This document shows positions 34,383 to 44,725 of a stretch of DNA of 64,000 nt, one piece after another. The position numbers were made by a program, and so were the translations under genes. Under the pieces are notes generated by a model. It was given only the letters and a program-made list of their open reading frames with translations. It was not told the origin of the DNA and did no database searches. Position 1 is the first letter of the stretch. Each line of letters starts with the position of its first letter. Source of the stretch: Massilia sp. Root351 (GTDB lineage: Bacteria; Pseudomonadota; Gammaproteobacteria; Burkholderiales; Burkholderiaceae_D); NCBI RefSeq assembly GCF_001425045.1, contig NZ_LMDJ01000004.1:124322-188321 (forward strand), given 5' to 3'.

Positions 34383-35591
34383 ATGGCGAAATTTGATGTG
34401 GCAGTGATCGGCGCGGGCGCGGCGGGAATGATGTGCGCGGCCGAGGCCGCCAAACGCGGGCGCCGCGTGGTGCTGATCGACCATGCCGCCAAGCTGGCCG
34501 AGAAAATCCGCATTTCCGGCGGCGGGCGCTGCAATTTCACCAATATCAACGCCGGCCCGGCCAATTTCCTGTCCGAGAACCCGCACTTCTGCAAAAGCGC
34601 GCTGTCGCGCTACACCCCGTCCGACTTCGTGGCGCTGGTCAGGAAATACCGCATCGCCTTCCACGAGAAGCACCGCGGCCAGCTGTTCTGCGACGACTCG
34701 GCCGAGCGCATCATCGACATGCTGAAGGCCGAATGCGCGGCCGGCGACGTGCACTGGCGCATGCCCTCCAAGGTCGGCAGCGTCGAACAGCTGGACGACG
34801 GCAGCTTTTTCCTCGTCACCGACACCGGCGACATCGAATGCGACAGCGTGGTGATCGCCACCGGCGGCCTGTCGATTCCGAAGATCGGCGCCTCCGCCTT
34901 CGGCTACCAGGTCGCCGAGCAGTTCGGCCTGCGCATGGTGGCGCCGCGCCCGGCGCTGGTGCCGCTGACCTTCGACGCCGACACCTGGGCGCCGTTCGCC
35001 CCGCTGTCCGGCATCTCGCTGGAAGTGGACGTGGAGACCGGCACGCTGAAGGGCCGCAATCCGGACGGCGCCCGTTTCCGCGAAGACTTGCTGTTTACCC
35101 ACCGCGGCCTGTCCGGCCCGGCCATCCTGCAGATCTCCAGTTTCTGGCAGCCGGGCGCGCCCATCGTCATCAACCTGCTGCCGGAAATGGACGTGGCCCA
35201 GGCGCTGATCGAGGGCAAGCAGACCGTCAAGAAGCAGCTCGGCAACGTGCTGGCGCAATGGCTGCCGGCCCGCCTGGCCGAAGGCTTGCTGCAGCTGCAC
35301 GGCCTGGCCGGCGACACCCGCCTGGCCGACATGCAGGACGCCACGCTGCGCAAACTCGGCGCGGCCATCAACCACTGGACCATCACCCCCAACGGGTCCG
35401 AAGGCTACCGCAAGGCCGAGGTGACCCGGGGCGGGGTGGATACGCGCGAACTGTCGCAGCAGACCATGATGGCCACCCGGGTGCCGGGCCTGTACTTCAT
35501 CGGCGAAGCGGTGGACGTGACCGGGTGGCTGGGCGGCTACAATTTCCAGTGGGCCTGGGCTTCGGGTGTGGCGGCCGGCCAGGCAGTCTGA
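34383..35591 (+). CDS. NAD(P)/FAD-dependent oxidoreductase, BaiN/HI0933 family
   Basis: A 402-residue flavoprotein. N-terminal Rossmann FAD-binding GAGAAGMMCAAEAAKRG with the following acidic VLIDHA, and the family motif EKIRISGGGRCNFTNIN. Toward the C terminus GGVDTRELSQQTMMATRVPG and YFIGEAVDVTGWLGGYNFQWAWASG close the FAD site. Members reduce varied substrates; the role here is unknown. GGAGCAGTT precedes the ATG. Confidence 0.9.
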   Translation: MAKFDVAVIGAGAAGMMCAAEAAKRGRRVVLIDHAAKLAEKIRISGGGRCNFTNINAGPANFLSENPHFCKSALSRYTPSDFVALVRKYRIAFHEKHRGQLFCDDSAERIIDMLKAECAAGDVHWRMPSKVGSVEQLDDGSFFLVTDTGDIECDSVVIATGGLSIPKIGASAFGYQVAEQFGLRMVAPRPALVPLTFDADTWAPFAPLSGISLEVDVETGTLKGRNPDGARFREDLLFTHRGLSGPAILQISSFWQPGAPIVINLLPEMDVAQALIEGKQTVKKQLGNVLAQWLPARLAEGLLQLHGLAGDTRLADMQDATLRKLGAAINHWTITPNGSEGYRKAEVTRGGVDTRELSQQTMMATRVPGLYFIGEAVDVTGWLGGYNFQWAWASGVAAGQAV

Positions 35592-35717
35592 TATCATTGC
35601 ATTCCCGGCGTGTGCTTTCCGCCCGGAGTCAGATGTTGGCAGGACGAAAAGGTTGCTCAAAAACAGACAGTTTCCATGTGAAACTGGCCTGGCGAGCCGG
35701 TTTTCCGTCCAAAGGTC

Positions 35718-35746
35718 TTCCCAATTTGGCCGAATACTGCTAATAT
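35718..35746 (+). promoter_or_regulatory. Candidate promoter of the rpsU-yqeY-dnaG cluster
   Basis: TTCCCA (35718-35723), 17 bp, TAATAT (35741-35746), followed by a leader of about 31 nt to rpsU. The hairpin CAGTTTC-N5-GAAACTG (35668-35686) just upstream may end the preceding transcript. Confidence 0.4.
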
Positions 35747-35783
35747 CTTTATCTTCCTAAAATCTAACGGTTTGAATTTTTAC

Positions 35784-35996
35784 ATGACCACTATCCGCCT
35801 TAAAGAAAACGAGCCGTTCGAAGTCGCCATGCGTCGCTTCAAGCGCACCATCGAAAAAACCGGCCTGCTGACCGAACTGCGCGCACGCGAGTTCTACGAG
35901 AAGCCAACCGCAGAGCGCAAGCGCAAGCTGGCAGCTGCCGTGAAGCGTCACTACAAGCGCATCCGCAGCCAGCAACTGCCTAAGAAACTGTTCTAA
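35784..35996 (+). CDS. rpsU: 30S ribosomal protein S21
   Basis: A 70-residue basic ribosomal protein, of standard length. [20 protein letters not shown] at the start and the Arg/Lys-rich [15 protein letters not shown] end are unmistakable. S21 helps 16S rRNA-mRNA pairing at initiation. The ATG at 35784 is used; an in-frame TTG four codons earlier is not credible. First gene of the macromolecular synthesis cluster. Confidence 0.96.
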   Translation: MTTIRLKENEPFEVAMRRFKRTIEKTGLLTELRAREFYEKPTAERKRKLAAAVKRHYKRIRSQQLPKKLF

Positions 35997-36061
35997 GACT
36001 GATTCTTCAGGATAGCCCGGCAGTACGGCGTCGCGCCGCGGGGTGTCCTGTCCAGTCGCAT

Positions 36062-36090
36062 ACCCGCTCCGGTTCGCCGCAGCGGGTTTT
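36062..36090 (+). terminator. Terminator-like hairpin after rpsU
   Basis: ACCCGCT and AGCGGGT (7 bp, 12-nt loop) followed by TTTT then CGCATTTTT. In enteric bacteria a partial terminator between rpsU and dnaG keeps S21 far more abundant than primase; this hairpin is in the equivalent position, though here yqeY intervenes. Confidence 0.55.
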
Positions 36091-36129
36091 CGCATTTTTG
36101 CGCCACATTTTTCCCTGTGAGGAACGAGC

Positions 36130-36579
36130 ATGAGCTTAAAACAACAGATTTCCGATGACATGAAAGCCGCCATGCGCGCCAAGGAAGCCGGCAAGCTGGC
36201 CACCATCCGCCTGATGCTGGCCGAGATCAAGCGCAAGGAAGTGGACGAGCAGATCGACGTGACGGACGAGCAGGTGGTGGCCATCATCGACAAGATGGTC
36301 AAGCAGCGCAAGGACTCGATCACCCAGTTCGAAGCCGGCGGCCGCCAGGACCTGGCCGACATTGAAAAAGCCGAGCTGGTGGTGCTGCTGGCCTACAAGC
36401 CGGCCGGCCTGTCGGACGAGGTGGTGGCTGCCGAAGTGGCTGCCGCCGTGGCCGCTTCCGGCGCCGCCGGTCCGCAGGACATGGGCAAGGTCATGGCCAT
36501 CCTCAAGCCCAAGCTGGCCGGCAAGGCCGACATGGCCGTGGTGTCGGGCCTGATCAAAAAAGCGTTGACCCCAGCCTAA
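36130..36579 (+). CDS. GatB/YqeY domain-containing protein
   Basis: A 149-residue helical protein of the YqeY family, which shares the C-terminal domain of the amidotransferase subunit GatB and may bind tRNA. MSLKQQISDDMKAAMRAKE, LMLAEIKRKEVDEQ, and the tail ILKPKLAGKADMAVVSGLIK are typical. It is commonly found between rpsU and dnaG in many phyla. GTGAGGAACG precedes the ATG. Confidence 0.93.
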   Translation: MSLKQQISDDMKAAMRAKEAGKLATIRLMLAEIKRKEVDEQIDVTDEQVVAIIDKMVKQRKDSITQFEAGGRQDLADIEKAELVVLLAYKPAGLSDEVVAAEVAAAVAASGAAGPQDMGKVMAILKPKLAGKADMAVVSGLIKKALTPA

Positions 36580-36668
36580 GCTTTTCCGGCCGCCGCGCCG
36601 CTTGATCCGCATCAAGCCGGATCCGGGCGCGGCGGTATAGCCTCTGATGTAGAACAAGACTGATCGCC

Positions 36669-38465
36669 GTGATACCTCAATCCTTTATCTCCGATCTATT
36701 GAACCGCGTCGACATCGTGGACGTGGTCGGGCGCTATGTGCAGCTCAAGAAGGGCGGCGCCAACTACATGGGCCTGTGCCCCTTCCATAACGAAAAATCC
36801 CCCAGTTTCACGGTCAGCCCGACCAAGCAGTTCTACCACTGCTTCGGCTGCGGCGCGCACGGCACCTCGATCGGCTTCATGATCGAATATTCCGGCATGG
36901 GCTTCGTCGACGCCGTCAAGGAGCTGGCGCAGAACTGCGGCATGGTGGTGCCCGAGCAGGACGACAAGATCCCGCCGGCCCAGCGCGCCCAGATGCAGGC
37001 CCAGAGCATGGCGCTGTCCGAAGCCATGAGCCGCGCGGCCGACTACTACAAGTCCCAGCTGCGCTCGGCGCCCAACGCCATCGGCTACCTGAAAAGCCGC
37101 GGCCTGACCGGCGAGATCGCGGCCCGCTTCGCGCTCGGCTTCGCCCCCAACGGCTGGGACAACCTGCGGACCGTGTTCCCCGACTACGAGGCGCTGGCCC
37201 TGGTCGAGGCCGGCCTGGTGATCGACCGCGTCGACGAGGAAGGCAACCACCGCAAGCGCTACGACCGTTTCCGCGAGCGCGTGATGTTCCCCATCCGCAA
37301 CACCAAGGGCCAGGTGATCGCCTTCGGCGGCCGCATCATGGAGCAGGGCGAACCGAAGTACTTGAATTCTCCCGAAACGCCTTTATTTTCCAAGGGTCAC
37401 GAGCTGTACGGCCTGTTCGAAGCGCGCCAGGCCATCCGCGACGCGGGCTACGTGCTGGTGACGGAGGGCTATATGGATGTGGTGGCGCTGGCGCAAATGG
37501 GCTTCCCGCAGTCGGTGGCGACCCTGGGCACGGCTTGCACCAGCACCCATGTGCAGAAATTGTTGCGTCAAACTGACACGGTGATCTTCAGTTTCGACGG
37601 CGACAAGGCCGGCCGCCGCGCCGCCCAGCGCGCGCTGGAAGCCTGCCTGCCGCATGTGTCGGACAACAAGACCATCAAGTTCCTGTTCCTGCCGGCCGAG
37701 CACGACCCGGACAGCTATATCCGCGAATATGGCGCCCCGGCCTTCGAGCAGCAGGTGCACGAAGCCATGCCGCTGTCGCAGTTCCTGCTGCGGGTGGTGT
37801 CGGCCGAGCATGACCTGGGCGAGCCGGAAGGGCGCGCCCGCGTGCAGTTCGAGGCCAAGCCGCTGCTGCAGGCCATGACGCCGTCGGCGCTGCGCCTGCA
37901 GATCGTGCGCGGCCTGGCGACCATGACGCAGAGCAGCCCGGGCGAGATCGAGCAGCTGTATGAATTGAGCAAGCCGGTGGCCGAAGTGCGCAAGGCGCCG
38001 CAGCGCAGCAGCCGGCCGCAGCCGGTGGGCCTGGAGCTGCAGATCGTGCGGCACCTGGTGGCGCATCCGCCGCTGGCCTTCACGATAGACGAGGCCGGCC
38101 TGGCCGCCTTCGCCAACTTCGGCGACGAGTCGGCCGAGCGGCTGTACCAGCTGATCGCGGCCGCCATCGCGCTGGGGCCGCAAGGCAGCTTCGCGGCGCT
38201 GGCGCAGCATTTGAAGGAGCAGGGCAGCGAGTACGACGGCATCATCAGCGAGATCGCCGCCGAGCCGGAATCGGATTTCGAGGCCATCAAGACGTATCTG
38301 AGCAGCGCCATCCGCCAGATCCGCCGCGACGCGCTGAAGGCCGAGCTGGCACAGTTGTTCGCATCGAACTTGTCGTCCAGCGAAATTGGTGTACGCTACC
38401 GTGAAATTACTGCCATGCAAGATCAATTGGCGCGGGAGGATGAAGCGGCGCTGTCGGCCCGCTAG
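36669..38465 (+). CDS. dnaG: DNA primase
   Basis: A 598-residue primase that makes RNA primers at the replication fork. N-terminal zinc-binding domain with C37, H40, C58 and C61 (GLCPFHNEKSPSF, YHCFGCGAHG), then the RNA-polymerase/TOPRIM core with LVTEGYMDVVALAQ and FSFDGDKAGRRAA, and a C-terminal helicase-binding domain. Start codon is GTG (36669) directly before the family IPQSFISDLLNRVDIVDVVG sequence; the Shine-Dalgarno is weak, which fits the low abundance of primase. Confidence 0.95.
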   Translation: MIPQSFISDLLNRVDIVDVVGRYVQLKKGGANYMGLCPFHNEKSPSFTVSPTKQFYHCFGCGAHGTSIGFMIEYSGMGFVDAVKELAQNCGMVVPEQDDKIPPAQRAQMQAQSMALSEAMSRAADYYKSQLRSAPNAIGYLKSRGLTGEIAARFALGFAPNGWDNLRTVFPDYEALALVEAGLVIDRVDEEGNHRKRYDRFRERVMFPIRNTKGQVIAFGGRIMEQGEPKYLNSPETPLFSKGHELYGLFEARQAIRDAGYVLVTEGYMDVVALAQMGFPQSVATLGTACTSTHVQKLLRQTDTVIFSFDGDKAGRRAAQRALEACLPHVSDNKTIKFLFLPAEHDPDSYIREYGAPAFEQQVHEAMPLSQFLLRVVSAEHDLGEPEGRARVQFEAKPLLQAMTPSALRLQIVRGLATMTQSSPGEIEQLYELSKPVAEVRKAPQRSSRPQPVGLELQIVRHLVAHPPLAFTIDEAGLAAFANFGDESAERLYQLIAAAIALGPQGSFAALAQHLKEQGSEYDGIISEIAAEPESDFEAIKTYLSSAIRQIRRDALKAELAQLFASNLSSSEIGVRYREITAMQDQLAREDEAALSAR

Positions 38466-38505
38466 CGCGCCCGGCTTCCCCTATGAGCGCACGCCCGGGG
38501 GGCTC

Positions 38506-38533
38506 TGGAAATTGTAAAGTGGCGTGCTATAAT
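38506..38533 (+). promoter_or_regulatory. Extended -10 promoter of rpoD
   Basis: TGGAAA (38506-38511), 16 bp, and the perfect -10 TATAAT (38528-38533) preceded by TG one base upstream (TGCTATAAT), an extended -10. The start is near 38540, so the rpoD mRNA has a leader of about 360 nt beginning with the stem GCTAAG/CTTAGC (38539-38559). Confidence 0.6.
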
Positions 38534-38900
38534 AAAACGCTAAGTATTCAGTGCTTAGCTTTGGTGTTTCAGTTTGGAATTCTGTTTGTTTTCAGTAAGT
38601 TAGGCTCTTGATCGGTGCGGCGCTGGGACGATGCGCGCCACATCGGCGGCCGGGGCCGGAGTTTGGCCGGATGGCGCTATATGCAACCGCTCAGGTGCAG
38701 CGCCTGCCACCGGACATTCGTGGATCTAGCCCCCTTGCGCTGTCTACAGTAGAATTTCTGCCGAGCACGGTCCCGGGTTTGGACCGGCAGCGGCGGTTTC
38801 CTGTTTGCGCAGGGAGCCAGAAGGTGTAAGTATTCGTAGCATTGTTGCAAGAACTTTATCCTAACCCGTAAAGCAAGTCGTTGTGTAATCGAAAGCGCCT
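38534..38900 (+). other. Long rpoD leader without a convincing gene
   Basis: About 365 nt between the promoter and the rpoD start. It begins with the 6-bp stem GCTAAG-N9-CTTAGC. The middle part allows a 73-codon open frame from 38608, but its composition and lack of a ribosome-binding site argue against a gene. I recognise no riboswitch. A weak TAGAAT at 38750 has no matching -35. Confidence 0.5.
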
Positions 38901-41141
<2,241 letters not shown>

Positions 41142-41199
41142 GCACTTGACGACAGCCCGCGCAGCGCCTATGCTGCCGGGTCGTTGTAGTATCAGTTTC

Positions 41200-41278
41200 G
41201 GGCCCTTAGCTCATGCTTGGTTAGAGCAGAGGACTCATAATCCTTTGGTGCGCGGTTCGACTCCGCGAGGGCCTACCA
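41200..41278 (+). tRNA. tRNA-Ile (CAU, lysidine-modified type)
   Basis: A 79-nt cloverleaf with encoded CCA: acceptor GGGCCCT/AGGGCCT (G1-U72 wobble), D arm GCTC/GAGC with 11-nt loop, anticodon stem GAGGA/TCCTT with loop CTCATAA (anticodon CAT), T arm CGCGG/CCGCG with TTCGACT. CAU anticodons belong to Met, fMet or Ile2. The C4-G69 and C5-G68 pairs, known as TilS identity elements, and the overall resemblance to E. coli ileX, which also lies near rpoD, favour the minor isoleucine tRNA that reads AUA after lysidine modification. An elongator Met tRNA is the less likely alternative. Confidence 0.85.
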
Positions 41279-41287
41279 ATTAAGAAC

Positions 41288-41314
41288 GCCAACCCTGCGG
41301 GGTTGGCTTTTTTT
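41288..41314 (+). terminator. Intrinsic terminator after rpoD-tRNA-Ile
   Basis: GCCAACCC (41288-41295), loop TGCG, GGGTTGGC (41300-41307), then seven T. An 8-bp perfect stem with U tract. Confidence 0.92.
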
Positions 41315-41351
41315 ATTCCTGAGCCTGGTGCTCCGACCCTGACAGACGTAT

Positions 41352-41374
41352 GAAAGCCCGCGCGGCGGGCTTGC
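41352..41374 (-). terminator. Hairpin downstream of the cold-shock pseudogene
   Basis: AAGCCCGC and GCGGGCTT (8-bp stem, 3-nt loop), followed on the minus strand by TTC. Probably the old terminator of the pseudogene. Confidence 0.45.
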
Positions 41375-41410
41375 TGATTCAAGACGCTGACTCACCGATC
41401 ACCCCGGCAA

Positions 41411-41584
41411 TCAGCCGGGTATCATCGGACGCCTGCGACCCGCGCTATCGGCCCGGTGCTGCAGGCACATTATCTTGAAGCCGGTCGACTGGATGCCGCC
41501 GAAATGGGCGTACAGGTCAGCGCCGGCTGCGTCCGGCATGATGAGGCCGAAGCCGTTGGCATCGTTGAACCATTTAACGATACG
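41411..41584 (-). pseudogene. Cold-shock domain protein remnant
   Basis: Fifty-seven in-frame codons on the minus strand read as a decayed CspA-type protein: RIVKWFNDANGFGLIMPDAA, then DLYAHFGGIQSTGFK. The RNP1 motif is NGFGLI instead of KGFGFI and RNP2 is LYAHF. There is no start codon before the first codon (the position of ATG-GCA-ACC in normal genes reads otherwise), and after residue 37 the reading turns to unrelated sequence and stops at 57 instead of about 68. GAAGGAAG, an old ribosome-binding site, is still seen near 41600. The rest of the 41315-41734 gap holds nothing else recognisable. Confidence 0.75.
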
Positions 41585-41734
41585 GTTTGTTGAATGCTGA
41601 TGATGCTTCCTTCAATTAATTTCCGATCCTGCCTGCCGGAATTGCCGCCGCCAGCTGATTGACATTTCCCTGCTTTGGGATAGGCTGAGATGGTCTCTGC
41701 TGCATTCCGATTGCCAATCAAGAGGAGTGACGAA

Positions 41735-42007
41735 ATGCCTAAATATGTCATCGAACGCGAAATTCCCGGGGCTGGCAAGCTCACCAGGCCGGAACTGAAG
41801 GCAATTTCCGAGAAGTCCTGCAACGTGCTGGGCGAGCTTGGTCCGACCATACAGTGGGTCCACAGCTATGTGACCGACGACAAGATCTACTGCATCTACA
41901 ACGCACCCAACGAGGAGATGGTGCGCGAGCATGCGAAACGCGGCGGCTTTCCTGCCAACAGCGTCGCGCAAGTGCGGGAAATCATCGACCCGACGACGGC
42001 TGAATAG
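41735..42007 (+). CDS. DUF4242 (SCO4226-like) protein
   Basis: A 90-residue protein of the DUF4242 family, ferredoxin-like dimers, of which one Streptomyces member binds nickel. It starts PKYVIEREIPGAGKLTRPEL and contains WVHSYVTDDKIYCIYNAPN. Function here unknown. AGAGGAG precedes the ATG. The last 26 nt overlap the convergent alpha/beta hydrolase. Confidence 0.85.
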   Translation: MPKYVIEREIPGAGKLTRPELKAISEKSCNVLGELGPTIQWVHSYVTDDKIYCIYNAPNEEMVREHAKRGGFPANSVAQVREIIDPTTAE

Positions 42008-42962
42008 CGGCGCCCGCCGGCGCGGCGCCCAGCTTGCGCATGAAGGCGCCCGTCAGCTTGGCCACCTCGTCCAGCCTGGTGTCCATCACGAAGTGCCCGC
42101 CATCGAGAATGTGTACTTCCGCCGACGGATTGTCGCGGCGGAAGGCGTGCGCGCCGGGTACGGTGAAGGCCAGGTCGTGCTTGCCCCACACGACCAGCGT
42201 CGGCAGCTGGCGCTGTTTCAGCCACGCCTGCCAGGCCGGATAGGCAGCCAGGTTGCTCTGGTAGTCGAAGATCAGGTCGGCCTGGATTCTGGCCTGGCCG
42301 GGCCGGTTCAGGTAGGCGTACTCGTCCATCCACAAGTCCGGGTCGTAAGCCTCCACATTCGGGTCGTCGCCGATGTGGCGCGCGCGCGTGGCCGCCACTG
42401 ACTGGTGCACGGCGATCACGTCCTTCTCGTAGGCTGCGCGGTCGGCCCAGAACGGCTTGCGCTTGGTCCACATCGCGCCCAGTCCTTCTTCATACACATT
42501 CCCGTTCTGGAACACCAGGCCCTGGATCGCGGCGGGGCGGGCCATGGCCATGCGCATGCCGACCGGGGCGCCGTAGTCCTGCATCAGCAGCACGTAGCGG
42601 GTGGCGCCCACCGCGTCGGTGAACCTCTGCATCACCGCCGCCAGGTGCGCGAATGTGTAGGCGAAGCTGGCCGGGTCGGGCGCGTCGCTGTTGCCGAAGC
42701 CGGGGTAGTCCGGTGCGATCAGATGGTACTGGTCTCCCAGCTTGCGCAGCAGGCCGTCGTACATGCGCGATGAGCTGGGTACGCCGTGCAGCAGCACGAT
42801 GGTGGGCTTGCTGGCGTCGCCGGCCTCGCGGTAGGCAATGTTGACGCCGTCCACGGCAACCGTGCGGTAGGCCACCGGCGCGGCTTGCGCGGCGGCGGGG
42901 GTGATGGTGGCGCCAAATGCCAGTGCTGCCGCCGCCAGCGCGGCGCCTGAAGAATTGTTCAT
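41982..42962 (-). CDS. Exported alpha/beta hydrolase (dehalogenase-like), paralogue 1
   Basis: A 326-residue alpha/beta hydrolase with a signal peptide (residues 1-27, cleavage near AAA-QAAP). [18 protein letters not shown] holds the oxyanion motif; the nucleophile elbow is [11 protein letters not shown] with Asp as nucleophile, as in haloalkane dehalogenases and epoxide hydrolases; the catalytic His is in DGGHFVMD. The substrate is unknown. The ATG at 42962 follows GGAGA. Divergent from a clear paralogue at 43170. Confidence 0.87.
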   Translation of the reverse strand: MNNSSGAALAAAALAFGATITPAAAQAAPVAYRTVAVDGVNIAYREAGDASKPTIVLLHGVPSSSRMYDGLLRKLGDQYHLIAPDYPGFGNSDAPDPASFAYTFAHLAAVMQRFTDAVGATRYVLLMQDYGAPVGMRMAMARPAAIQGLVFQNGNVYEEGLGAMWTKRKPFWADRAAYEKDVIAVHQSVAATRARHIGDDPNVEAYDPDLWMDEYAYLNRPGQARIQADLIFDYQSNLAAYPAWQAWLKQRQLPTLVVWGKHDLAFTVPGAHAFRRDNPSAEVHILDGGHFVMDTRLDEVAKLTGAFMRKLGAAPAGAAIQPSSGR

Positions 42963-43169
42963 GTCGGTCTCCGGGTTAAGTGGTGCGGCCACTGTAGCGG
43001 CGGTGCGCGCGGCCAGCCAGATGGCGCGGCGCAATGGATAGTTTCGCGGCGCGGAATTGCGGTCAGCGTAACAGTGAGTTGCGCTGCGCCTGATTCCCGG
43101 CCGGTGCCGGCCTTCCTAGAATGGGCTCACATTCTTCCGAATGCCAACCAACCGAAAAGGATACCAATC

Positions 43170-44171
43170 ATGCGCACCGCTCAATTCCTCCGCCAGGCCG
43201 CAGCAATGATGACCGTGGCGCTGGCGGTTCATGCAGCCTACGCCGCGCCGGCCGGCCAAGCGGCTGCATCCGCCCATGCCGCCAATGTCGCCAGCACGGC
43301 CGCCGTCAGCTACCGCACCGTGAAGGTGGACGGCGTGAATGTGTTCTACCGCGAAGCCGGCCCCAAGGACGCGCCCACCATCCTGCTGCTGCACGGCTTC
43401 CCCACCTCGTCGCAGATGTTCCGCAACCTGATCCCGCTGCTGGCCGACCGCTACCACGTGATCGCGCCCGACTATCCCGGCTACGGCCAGAGCGAGATGC
43501 CGCCGATGGACAAGTTCATCTACAGCTTCGACAACCTGGCGCGCGTGGTGGACAAGTTCACCGAGGCCGTCGGCGTGAGCAAATATGCGCTGTACGTGCA
43601 GGACTACGGCGCGCCGGTCGGTTTCCGCCTGGCGGCGGCGCACCCGGAGCGGGTGAGCGCCATCGTGGTCCAGAACGGCAACGCCTACAACGAGGGCATC
43701 GACAATGAATTCTGGGTGCCGGCGAAGGCGTACTGGGCCGACAAGTCCGAGGCCAACGGCGCCAAGCTGCGTCCGCTGTTCGAGATCGGTGCGACCAAGT
43801 GGCAATACACGGAAGGCGTGCGCGACGTGCAGCACATCAGCCCGGACGCGTGGACGGTGGACCAGGCCTATATGGACCGTCCCGGCAATAAGGACATTCA
43901 GCTGGAAATGTTCTACAGCTACGGCACCAACCCCGGCCACTATCCGGCATGGCAGGCCTACTTCCGCAAGCATCAGCCGCCGATGCTGATCGTGTGGGGC
44001 AAGAACGACAAGATTTTCCCGCCCGCCGGCGCCCATCCGTATCTGCGCGACCTGCCGAAGGCCGAGCTGCACCTGCTCAACACCGGCCACTTCGCACTGG
44101 AGGAGGACAGCGCCGAAATCGGCAAGCTGATGCGGAACTTCCTGCAGCGGCATGTGAAAGCGGCCAAATAG
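43170..44171 (+). CDS. Exported alpha/beta hydrolase (dehalogenase-like), paralogue 2
   Basis: A 333-residue alpha/beta hydrolase, paralogous to the divergent gene. Signal peptide with AYAAPA cleavage; [17 protein letters not shown], nucleophile elbow [12 protein letters not shown] and catalytic His in [11 protein letters not shown]. The shared [17 protein letters not shown] start indicates a duplication followed by divergence. AAAAGGAT precedes the ATG at 43170. Substrate unknown; periplasmic location inferred from the signal. Confidence 0.87.
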   Translation: MRTAQFLRQAAAMMTVALAVHAAYAAPAGQAAASAHAANVASTAAVSYRTVKVDGVNVFYREAGPKDAPTILLLHGFPTSSQMFRNLIPLLADRYHVIAPDYPGYGQSEMPPMDKFIYSFDNLARVVDKFTEAVGVSKYALYVQDYGAPVGFRLAAAHPERVSAIVVQNGNAYNEGIDNEFWVPAKAYWADKSEANGAKLRPLFEIGATKWQYTEGVRDVQHISPDAWTVDQAYMDRPGNKDIQLEMFYSYGTNPGHYPAWQAYFRKHQPPMLIVWGKNDKIFPPAGAHPYLRDLPKAELHLLNTGHFALEEDSAEIGKLMRNFLQRHVKAAK

Positions 44172-44219
44172 CCCGCAGCCCGGGCGCTGCCGGCAGGCGC
44201 GGCCAGCCTTGGTCCAGGT

Positions 44220-44699
44220 TCAGTCCTGGTTCAGGTTCAGTTTCACCTGCTGCAGCAATGCCAGCAGCGCTTGCTGCTGCTGCGCGCTCATGCCGCGCAC
44301 GGCCAGCGCATTGAGGATTTCCGCTTCGCGCTGGGCCGCCTGCTGGATGGCGCGGCCGGCGTCGGTCAGGGACAGGCGGGTGTTGCGGCGGTCGGCGGCA
44401 TCGGCTTCGCCCTGCAGCAGGCCGCGCTCGCGCAGCGCCGTGATCAGGCGCGCCAGCTGCGCCTTGTCGCGGCCGCTATGGCGCGACAGGTCGCTCTGGG
44501 TGGCGCCCGGGTGGTGCCCGAAATAGCCCAGCACTTTCGCTTCCATATGGGTCAGCTCGTGCTGGCCGTCGCGCAGGGCCTGGAATTGCCGGCTCTTGTA
44601 CTGGTGCATGATGGTGTGCACCAGCTCCAATACGGCCTCCTGCTGCTGCTCGCGGCAATGGTTGACATTGTCATTTGATTCGGGGATGATGGGTGACAT
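44220..44699 (-). CDS. MarR-family transcriptional regulator
   Basis: A 159-residue winged-helix regulator: HTH in PGATQSDLSRHSGRDKAQLA and the wing ADAADRRNTRLSLTDAGRAI. Long Gln-rich segments flank it (REQQQEAV near the start, SAQQQQALLALLQQ near the end). Divergent from the siderophore-interacting protein gene, 26 nt apart. The ATG at 44699 is used; a TTG two codons earlier is less likely. Two identical palindromes lie over its start, suggesting autoregulation. Confidence 0.87.
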   Translation of the reverse strand: MSPIIPESNDNVNHCREQQQEAVLELVHTIMHQYKSRQFQALRDGQHELTHMEAKVLGYFGHHPGATQSDLSRHSGRDKAQLARLITALRERGLLQGEADAADRRNTRLSLTDAGRAIQQAAQREAEILNALAVRGMSAQQQQALLALLQQVKLNLNQD

Positions 44700-44704
44700 T
44701 GTCA
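44663..44704. promoter_or_regulatory. Two identical TGACATTGTCA operators at the MarR gene start
   Basis: The 11-bp palindrome TGACATTGTCA occurs at 44663-44673 and again at 44694-44704, 31 bp apart centre to centre, close to three helical turns. The second covers the MarR start codon; the first is inside the coding sequence. A good candidate for MarR-dimer binding controlling both divergent genes. Confidence 0.6.
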
Positions 44705-44725
44705 ATCAATTGGAAAAGTAAAGAC

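Noticed and set aside
35772-35783. TTG start four codons before rpsU
   Set aside because: S21 is conserved at 70 residues starting MTTIRLKE, so the ATG at 35784 is right.
38608-38829. 73-codon open frame in the rpoD leader
   Set aside because: No ribosome-binding site, no recognisable family, and arginine/proline-rich composition typical of a GC-rich chance frame.
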